Part shown: one piece after another, positions 58,099 to 64,000 of the stretch
Numbering within the stretch: position 1 is the stretch's first letter
Layout: each line of letters opens with the position of its first letter
Origin: Arthrobacter bambusae
Lineage (GTDB): Bacteria > Actinomycetota > Actinomycetes > Actinomycetales > Micrococcaceae
DNA: 64,000 bases
Assembly: GCF_022606295.1 (NCBI RefSeq)
Contig: NZ_JAHHZS010000006.1
Coordinates: 124,001-188,000 of the forward strand
Reading direction: 5' to 3'
Made by a program: the position numbers and the translations under genes
The notes under the pieces: generated by a model
The model's input: only the letters and a program-made list of their open reading frames with translations
Databases searched by the model: none
Told to the model about the DNA's origin: nothing

Positions 58099-60852
58099 TC
58101 AGTTTGTGCCCGACGCTCCCTGCGCGACGGCGGCAGCCCCCGCGAGTTCGTCCCTGCCGGTGATCCCCAATTTCGAATAGCACCGGTACAGATGTCCCTC
58201 GACGGTGCGCACGGAGATGAGGAGCGTGTCTGCGATCTGCCGGTCGCTGAGGCCCTGGACCGCCAGGTTGACGATGTCCCATTCCCTCCTGGTCAGCTTC
58301 GGAGCCATGGAGTCGTGCGGCGTTTCTTCCCTGCCGTGTCCCAGTTCTTCGTTGCAGCGCGCCAGCCCCGCGCGGGCCGCCGCGCTGAGCTCCTTGGTGT
58401 GGCCCCGGTCCGATGCTCCCAGCGCCAAACCATAGGCCTTGGCGGCCAGGTGATAGATGGTGGCAGCCTCCAGCTTCTCCGCTGCGGCGAGGTACCGCGC
58501 GGCACCCCCGAAATTGAGTGCGAGCCCGTATTCCGCGAGCGCTTGCGCCCATTCGCCTTCGGTGGCGGCTGCGGTTTCACAAAACCGCTCCAGCCTGCTG
58601 GCGTCTCCCAGGCCAAGCGCGAGCTCCAGGGCATGAAGTTCAAGGTATGTGGCATTTTCCTTCGCCGCGTTGTCGGCGTTGAGCTTCAACGCTTCCACGC
58701 CGGAGCCATCAGCGTTGAGGAGTTCGAGCGCGGCGTCGAAAAAACTCTTTGCCTGTGCCGCGAGAAGGTGGGTGCTGTGTTGTCCCCAGCCCTTGTAGTC
58801 CGCCTGGAACCGTTCGGCTTCAGGCAAGCCCGCGCCGGCTGCCGTGTAGAAAGCCATGGCGGCACACAGTCCGAAGAGATTCTGCGGATCGCTGTCCCTC
58901 AGGGCTTCGAGGCCCGCAGTCAGCAACGGCAACGCGTCGCTGGATTTTCCTTGCCTGATGGCGATGTACCCGGCAACCACGTAGGCCGCTCCGCCGAAGG
59001 ACGCCATCGAGACGCCCGATGTTTCGTAGTACCTGTCGAGGAGCTTTTGCGCTTCCGCCCAGTCGCCCACGGCCAAGGCGCAAATGACGAGGCGGGCGGA
59101 GATGAACTCCGGGACGAAGAAGACGTCGTTCTCCTGGGGCTGGGCCAGGGCGGCGGCCTCGAGGACCAACTGCTTTGCCTGGCGCCCGCAGCCGAGCGCG
59201 CAGAGCATTTCGGACTTCATGGCCAGCGCCAGGGCCTTGAACAGCGGAGGCAAAGAGCCGTCCACGGTTCCCGTCTGGAGGAGCACGCGTTCCAGTTCGG
59301 GGCCCATCTTCCGGTAGTCGCCGTCCACGGAGCCGGCCAGCAGCCCGATCACGGTGACGGCGAGCGGCACTGCGGCTTTCGCGTCCGGCGAGCGCTGGCC
59401 CTCGAGTCCGGGCTGCTGTCCGCCCCATTCGCGCAGGGCCTCGCCTTCTGCCCGGATCAAGGAAGCGGACTGCCCGACGGCGGCCCGCGTGACCGCGCGA
59501 AGAAGGCTGTCGGAAACTACGTTGGAGGCGCCGGCGTCGACTGTTCCTTGTGCCAGGACTGTCGCGGCCTCGTCCCGGCGGCCGAGATTGAAATACGACC
59601 TGGCCAAGACCACCTGGGCAATCGATTGCCACTGCGGGTCCCGTACCGCTGTCGCCATGCGCAACGCCGACTCGCTCTGCAGGAGCCTCGCCGAAAGGAC
59701 AGCCGCCCGGATCAGGAGACGATCGGGCACATCCGCCCCGCAATCCAGTGACCACGTCACCATCCTCAGCAAGGAATCCGGGTTGTCCTCCAAGACATCC
59801 ATGCGCGAGATCAGCTGCCGGTGCAGTTGAAGGCTCTGCGCTGCCGGGACGATGCTGCGAAGCACCTCTCCGTAGACCGGATTGACGAGCCGAAGCGTTG
59901 GCAACCCATTGCCCCCGGGCTTGATCAAATGCTGGTCCACCAACTCCTGCACGGCCGCTTCTCCGGCCACGACGGTAATCAACGTCTCGTCCACCGGTTC
60001 CGCCAAGGCAATCAAGTTCAAAGCTTCCCTGCCGGCGGCCGAAATACGCATCAGCTGGAGTTTGACGACAGCCTCGAGCTTCACCGTGTGCACAGGCGTT
60101 GCGGCTGCCTTGAGCCACACCCCGTGCCTCTGGACGAGGGTTCCCGAGCTCTCGGCTTCGCGCACAAGGGTCTTCAGAAGCAGGGTGTTGCCCCCTGCCT
60201 CGGTCCAGAACCCATGGCTTGTGCTGTTCAGGACGATTCCCCCCAAGAGGGCCTCGCACAATTCGTGGCCCTGCTCGGCTGTCAGGGGCTCCAGGTCGAA
60301 CCACTCGGCAGTTCCTTCGTGCCACAAGCGCAGGAGCGGGCCCGGAACTCCCGGCCGCGGAACGCATGCGGCCACGATTTTGGCCCATCCTGCCTGAACA
60401 AGCTCCGTCAGCATCGCGCAGGTTGCATCGTCCAGGTAGTGCGCGTCATCGACGAGCAGCAAAGCCGGTCCGGTACCGACGCGGATGCCCTCGAGGTGAT
60501 CCCAAAGTGAGCGCAACACAGCGACCCTGGAGGATATGTCGGCAAGGGAGAGGTGGGAAAGAAACGGAGCCAGCACCCCATACGGGACAGCGGACAATGA
60601 GGGACTCCCGTGAATCGGGACTACCGCAAGGTCCCCGCCGAAGACGTTGCCTACCTGGGCCAGGAGCGATGACGCGCCGAGACCGGAATCACCCACGATG
60701 AAGACGGCCGAACAATCGTCCGCACGGATTGCTGCCGCAATTCCAGGAAGCAAATGCCCATAGTCGATCCACGGTTCGGGCGGTCTTGCGTCGCCTTCTC
60801 CGGCATGGCCATGCACCGCCGCAGCGTTGTCATGACTGCGCGGTTCCTTCAA
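58099..60852 (-). CDS. LuxR-family LAL-type ATPase regulator 4, Walker A lysine replaced
   Basis: A 917-residue paralog. The P-loop reads VGDSGLGASSLLAQ with Ala60 in place of the essential lysine, while the Walker B strand ALLLVDDAHYLDD is good. The C-terminal HTH is LTRREWDIVNLAVQGLSDRQIADTLLISVRTVEGHLYRCYSKLGI. It begins 23 bases inside the end of regulator 5 (60830-60852), so the two are translationally linked; the ATG at 60852 follows no clear ribosome site. A protein that cannot hydrolyse ATP but keeps its DNA-binding domain may act in hetero-oligomers with the intact paralogs. 212 bases separate its stop from the regulator 3 start. Confidence 0.88.
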   Translation of the reverse strand: MKEPRSHDNAAAVHGHAGEGDARPPEPWIDYGHLLPGIAAAIRADDCSAVFIVGDSGLGASSLLAQVGNVFGGDLAVVPIHGSPSLSAVPYGVLAPFLSHLSLADISSRVAVLRSLWDHLEGIRVGTGPALLLVDDAHYLDDATCAMLTELVQAGWAKIVAACVPRPGVPGPLLRLWHEGTAEWFDLEPLTAEQGHELCEALLGGIVLNSTSHGFWTEAGGNTLLLKTLVREAESSGTLVQRHGVWLKAAATPVHTVKLEAVVKLQLMRISAAGREALNLIALAEPVDETLITVVAGEAAVQELVDQHLIKPGGNGLPTLRLVNPVYGEVLRSIVPAAQSLQLHRQLISRMDVLEDNPDSLLRMVTWSLDCGADVPDRLLIRAAVLSARLLQSESALRMATAVRDPQWQSIAQVVLARSYFNLGRRDEAATVLAQGTVDAGASNVVSDSLLRAVTRAAVGQSASLIRAEGEALREWGGQQPGLEGQRSPDAKAAVPLAVTVIGLLAGSVDGDYRKMGPELERVLLQTGTVDGSLPPLFKALALAMKSEMLCALGCGRQAKQLVLEAAALAQPQENDVFFVPEFISARLVICALAVGDWAEAQKLLDRYYETSGVSMASFGGAAYVVAGYIAIRQGKSSDALPLLTAGLEALRDSDPQNLFGLCAAMAFYTAAGAGLPEAERFQADYKGWGQHSTHLLAAQAKSFFDAALELLNADGSGVEALKLNADNAAKENATYLELHALELALGLGDASRLERFCETAAATEGEWAQALAEYGLALNFGGAARYLAAAEKLEAATIYHLAAKAYGLALGASDRGHTKELSAAARAGLARCNEELGHGREETPHDSMAPKLTRREWDIVNLAVQGLSDRQIADTLLISVRTVEGHLYRCYSKLGITGRDELAGAAAVAQGASGTN

Positions 60853-63550
60853 GCTCGCTCCTCGATGAGATGCCCATTTTGGTGAAGATTTGGTACAGGT
60901 GGCCTTCTACTGTGCGGACGGAAACTTGCAACTGGTTGGCTACCTCTTTGTTACTCAACCCTTGACTGGCCATCTTTGCAACCTGACGCTCCCTTTCGGT
61001 CAGTTCGGGTCCGAAAGTGTGCGGGGCCAGGGGCAGCACAGGCACGGTACCGACCAGCCGGTCCAGCCGCTGCTGGGCCAGCCTGGCGGACGCCGAATCG
61101 CCGGCTTCCCGGGCGATGTCCAGGGCCAGGACGGCACAACGGGACTCCACCGCATCCAGGCTCAGTTCCTGGGCAACGGACGCTGCGAGAAGCAGCGTCT
61201 TCGGGTCCTTCTTGCGGCTTCCCTCCGCCACCATCCGGTTCACCGCGGCCATCTTGCCTTGGCGGCGGGACGAAACCTGCTCCAGGAGCAACAACTCTTC
61301 CTCGGTGCCGTGGACGGTGGCGCCGAAGAGGCTGATGGATGCCGTGGTGATCCGCCCCTTCGCCAAGTCACGGTTTGCCGACTCGATGAGGCTCTGTTTC
61401 GCCCCGGGATCCTTCAACCAGCGTCGTGCCATCTTGACGCAGAATTCGGCCATCCACGCGGGGAACCACGCCGTTTCGCCTTGTCCTTTTTCGGCCAACT
61501 CGAGGAAAGTCCGGGATTCCTTGACATCGCCGGCCTGGGCGTAGGCAAAGGCGAGCGCGGAATAGGCCAGGACGGGTCCGTAGTAGTTGCGCCTGATCTC
61601 CAATTGCGCCTGGGCCCCCAGCAGGGTGTCGATCGCAACTGAGGCCCGTCCGGCATAGGTGTAGGAAACACCCAGTGCGAGTTCGGCGGCGCCGCCAAGG
61701 TAGTGGATGTTCTTTGGCTGCTGATCGAGGGTAGCCGTCAGCATCCGTGCTAGTTCTTCCCACTGTCCGCTGCAGAGGAGTGCGGCGAACAAGCCTTCGG
61801 ACAACCAGTTGTGCAACCGCGGGCGGGCCTTGGCGCGCTGTATCTTGTGCTTCAACTCGCGCGCCAGTTCGATGGCCTCCATTTCCCTGCCGAGTACCGC
61901 CCAGGCCATGGTCAGCAGGCTCCCGCAGCTCAACCGCTGCTCAAGATCGAGGCCGTCCCTGTACTCCTGCTCCAAGGCTTCGGCAACGTCGGCATACTCT
62001 CCCTGATGGACCTGGAGCTCGAAACGCGCGAGCCTGAGCATCCCGCATGCCCGTTCAATTTCCGTGCCATCCGCTCCGGCTTCCTGCGACCGGCGGGAAA
62101 GATCTTCCTGGGCCTCGGCGATGAGGCCGGGTATCTGGAGGTGCCCGCCTGGAATCCACAACAGCGCACTGCAGAGCTCCTGGACATAGTCCGCATATTC
62201 GTACGGCGGAAGGCGCCGGAGCTGCTCGGGCGCGACGTCCTTCAATGCGGCCACCGCGGACTCGTGCTCGGCCAGAATGACGTGGGAAACGCAGCGTTGC
62301 TGGGCAGCAGCCACCCATTCCTTGTCCTCGCGACCGATCTGCCGGGCGCATTCCAAAGCGAACCAAGGATCGAACTGCCTGTTTGCCGCCGTCGCGGCCG
62401 CCAGGGCCACTGCCGGTTCAAGTGTTTCGCGGACGTTCAGCGTCGAAGAGGCAAAGCCCAGAAGCGCCTCGGCGTCGAGGTCCCGGGTAATGCTGCCCAT
62501 CACCCCGGCGGCAAGCTGCCGCAGTTCATTCCGCCGTGGCAGGTCCATCCAGCCTCGAATGACCTCACCCATGTACTCGTCGCGCAGCGCCACCCGGCGG
62601 GCACCTGACCGTTCGATGCGGAGATAACCGGACCACTCCATCTCCGCGACCACTTCAGGTTCAAGCACGTCCAACAGTACGGAGAGCGGGGCGGTTCGAA
62701 TGAGCGCAAGCAGCTCCAGGGCTTCCCGGACCGCGGGACTCTCCCGGGCCAGGCGCGACCGGACGAGGTCTGTCAGGACTTCCGCGGAAGAAAGGTGGAT
62801 TTCGCCTTTCATTGCCCAAACCTGGCCGGCCAGGTGCAGGTTGCCTGAGCGGAGCTGCTCGGTGACGATGGCTTGGAGAACCAAGGGATTTCCACCACTG
62901 GATGCATGCAAAGCGCTCGCTGCCGTTGCGGTCACCCGTTTTCCCAGGACGCCGCCCAGCAATTTGGCAACTTCCGCGCGGGAAAAGACCTGAAGTTCGA
63001 CCTCGTCGAGGAGGCCGTCTTTCAAAAGCCTGATCAGGTCTTCCGGCATGTCCGTGGCTTGGCGGACAGTGACGAGGACTTTTGCGGTCCCGCTAATTAA
63101 CAAGTGCACCAGGAGGGCCGTGCTCATGCTGTCCAGCGCAGGAAGTTCCGAGAGAACCAACAGCACTTTGCGTCCCGCGGCATCCGAACTGATCAAGTGC
63201 GAGATGCCGTAGATGATCGCGCCGGGGGAATCTGCGGCCTCTGCCGGCAGCCTCGCGACCAGATGGGCGAGCGCCCCGAACGGGGTGTTGACGTCCGTGG
63301 AGCCATGGAGGTGCAGTACGTGCGTCCTTGGAGTGAGCCGGGCCTCCACCGAACGGGCAAAGGTCGCTTTGCCCACGCCCGGTGCGCCAACCACCACCAC
63401 TCCGTACGAAGACGGTTCGTCGAGCGCTTCAATAACCGTGTTCTGAAGATCCTGCCGGACCAGCGACGACCATTTTCGACGTTCTGCAGCCCCCAGTGGC
63501 TGCCGCTCCGTTGCGGATCGCCCTGTTTCTGATTCCGGTGTTGCTCGCAA
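60830..63550 (-). CDS. LuxR-family LAL-type ATPase regulator 5, altered Walker motifs
   Basis: A 906-residue paralog starting at a TTG (63550) with only a weak ribosome site. Walker A reads VGAPGVGKATF: the lysine (Lys61) is kept but the following Ser/Thr is Ala62, with Thr one place later. Walker B reads VLLVLSELPALDS, lacking the usual acidic residue at the end of the strand. The C-terminal HTH (LTERERQVAKMASQGLSNKEVANQLQVSVRTVEGHLYQIFTKMGI) is intact. It is the first gene of the pair with regulator 4. The region 63551-63829 upstream contains an inverted repeat and an AGTGGTTAAC site related to those at other promoters in the window. Confidence 0.87.
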   Translation of the reverse strand: MRATPESETGRSATERQPLGAAERRKWSSLVRQDLQNTVIEALDEPSSYGVVVVGAPGVGKATFARSVEARLTPRTHVLHLHGSTDVNTPFGALAHLVARLPAEAADSPGAIIYGISHLISSDAAGRKVLLVLSELPALDSMSTALLVHLLISGTAKVLVTVRQATDMPEDLIRLLKDGLLDEVELQVFSRAEVAKLLGGVLGKRVTATAASALHASSGGNPLVLQAIVTEQLRSGNLHLAGQVWAMKGEIHLSSAEVLTDLVRSRLARESPAVREALELLALIRTAPLSVLLDVLEPEVVAEMEWSGYLRIERSGARRVALRDEYMGEVIRGWMDLPRRNELRQLAAGVMGSITRDLDAEALLGFASSTLNVRETLEPAVALAAATAANRQFDPWFALECARQIGREDKEWVAAAQQRCVSHVILAEHESAVAALKDVAPEQLRRLPPYEYADYVQELCSALLWIPGGHLQIPGLIAEAQEDLSRRSQEAGADGTEIERACGMLRLARFELQVHQGEYADVAEALEQEYRDGLDLEQRLSCGSLLTMAWAVLGREMEAIELARELKHKIQRAKARPRLHNWLSEGLFAALLCSGQWEELARMLTATLDQQPKNIHYLGGAAELALGVSYTYAGRASVAIDTLLGAQAQLEIRRNYYGPVLAYSALAFAYAQAGDVKESRTFLELAEKGQGETAWFPAWMAEFCVKMARRWLKDPGAKQSLIESANRDLAKGRITTASISLFGATVHGTEEELLLLEQVSSRRQGKMAAVNRMVAEGSRKKDPKTLLLAASVAQELSLDAVESRCAVLALDIAREAGDSASARLAQQRLDRLVGTVPVLPLAPHTFGPELTERERQVAKMASQGLSNKEVANQLQVSVRTVEGHLYQIFTKMGISSRSELEGTAQS

Positions 63551-63672
63551 TTTAGATCACGCTACCTTCGCAGCTCTGGCGGACGTGACGTTCAGCGGGT
63601 CGTTTGCCTTGGGATTTCCTCTTCACCCCCAGCAGTGATTTGCAAAGTATCATAGCGACCGGTCCGAATCAA

Positions 63673-63711
63673 TTAGTCAGGCGACTAACGATCAGGGTAC
63701 TTGTTAACCAC
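63673..63711 (-). promoter_or_regulatory. candidate operator upstream of regulators 5 and 4
   Basis: TTAGTC (63673-63678) and GACTAA (63683-63688) form a perfect inverted repeat with a four-base spacer. Fourteen bases further upstream the minus strand has CAGTGGTTAACAAGTACC (63696-63712), sharing AGTGGTTAA with the UDP-sugar promoter (52302-52310). Bases 63551-63672 show no other feature. Confidence 0.4.
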
Positions 63712-63829
63712 TGAAATGAGTGCACGTGGGGCCGCGTCGCCCCGGCCCACGCGATCGAGGGGCCCGAGACGAGCGTGCGGGTGTGGAGAGCTAGCGGGGA
63801 GGGTTCCCTGGCCGAGCCGAGCGGGTGGG

Positions 63830-64000
63830 TCAGGCCTTGACCGGGTGGAACTTCTGCTGGGCGGCAAGCAAGCCTTCGGTCATCAGGACCTCAACAGCAT
63901 CCGCCGCTTCATCCAAAAGAAACGGAAGTTCCTTCCTTTCGGAGGCCCCGAAATCCCTCAGGACATAGTCGGCGGTGTCCATCCTCCCTGGTGGCCTGCC
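63830..64000 (-). CDS. C-terminal end of an unrecognised protein
   Basis: Fifty-six codons before a TGA (63830-63832) run off the window edge. The visible part reads [20 protein letters not shown], then [20 protein letters not shown] and [13 protein letters not shown]. It is helix-rich, acidic and has normal codon use for the window, so it is likely real. I do not recognise the family from this fragment. It is on the same strand as the regulator genes; 279 bases separate them. Confidence 0.6.
   Translation of the reverse strand, partial: GRPPGRMDTADYVLRDFGASERKELPFLLDEAADAVEVLMTEGLLAAQQKFHPVKA

Noticed and set aside
37475..63550. A genomic island or prophage
   Set aside because: No integrase, transposase, tRNA-linked attachment site or clear shift in base composition was seen around the regulator/glycan region.

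Overview
The window is high-GC chromosomal DNA of an Arthrobacter-like actinobacterium (Micrococcaceae). This placement rests on the high-GC third-position codon use, the SCO4848 and DUF2505 family genes, a degraded gene of the actinobacterial DUF222/HNH family, the LpdA-type quinone dehydrogenase and the nitrate/nitrite gene order. It is inference, not a database result. No tRNA, rRNA, CRISPR array, insertion sequence or prophage was seen.

Bases 1-21.9k are metabolic core. The end of a NarK nitrate transporter leads into an assimilatory nitrate reductase (molybdoenzyme plus FAD/[2Fe-2S] partner). After a decayed DUF222/HNH gene come lpdA, a purine nucleoside phosphorylase, a YcnI-type copper-linked exported protein and a phosphohexomutase. 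The nitrite module follows: nirD diverging from nirB, then a CobA-type methyltransferase and a HemD-like protein with a winged-helix tail, which fit siroheme supply for NirB. A sugar porter with a divergent LacI regulator, an acetoacetate-decarboxylase-like protein, a short NirB-like FAD protein, deoC and a small membrane protein complete the region. punA, the phosphomutase and deoC fit nucleoside and deoxyribose catabolism.

Bases 22-25.4k hold a four-gene operon of exported proteins. At least three have a SipW-type (TasA/camelysin-like) signal segment with AYAYW or NAYW; Ig/FN3-like adhesin-type proteins are included. Bases 25.4-37.3k are mostly housekeeping: a YdjM-like membrane protein, mfd, DUF2505, SCO4848, nhaA behind a compact pseudoknot-like leader, a GT2 plus pyruvyltransferase pair, two small membrane proteins, and sufS-sufU.

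Bases 37.4-63.6k are the unusual part. Five large LuxR-family ATPase regulators (LAL/MalT-like, about 880-930 aa) surround a cell-surface glycan locus. That locus has a processive GT2 synthase of the NodC/PgaC/HAS type in operon with a NodB-like deacetylase that has lost its metal ligands, a GH18 glycosidase, an SLH-anchored deacetylase with intact ligands, two related secreted beta-barrel-like proteins, an epimerase/decarboxylase-type SDR and a WbpA-like UDP-GlcNAc 6-dehydrogenase. Two of the five regulators lack the Walker A lysine.

The element AAAGACGGGTA, followed by a CACTCG/TACTCG half-site, lies in the leader regions of the SipW-type operon, the deacetylase-synthase operon and the UDP-sugar operon. 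Related ACCACTCG and GAGTAC motifs lie upstream of several of the regulators. I infer one surface/biofilm regulon: an exported protein fibre plus an amino-sugar polymer, controlled by a LAL cascade, a stress sigma factor, or both.
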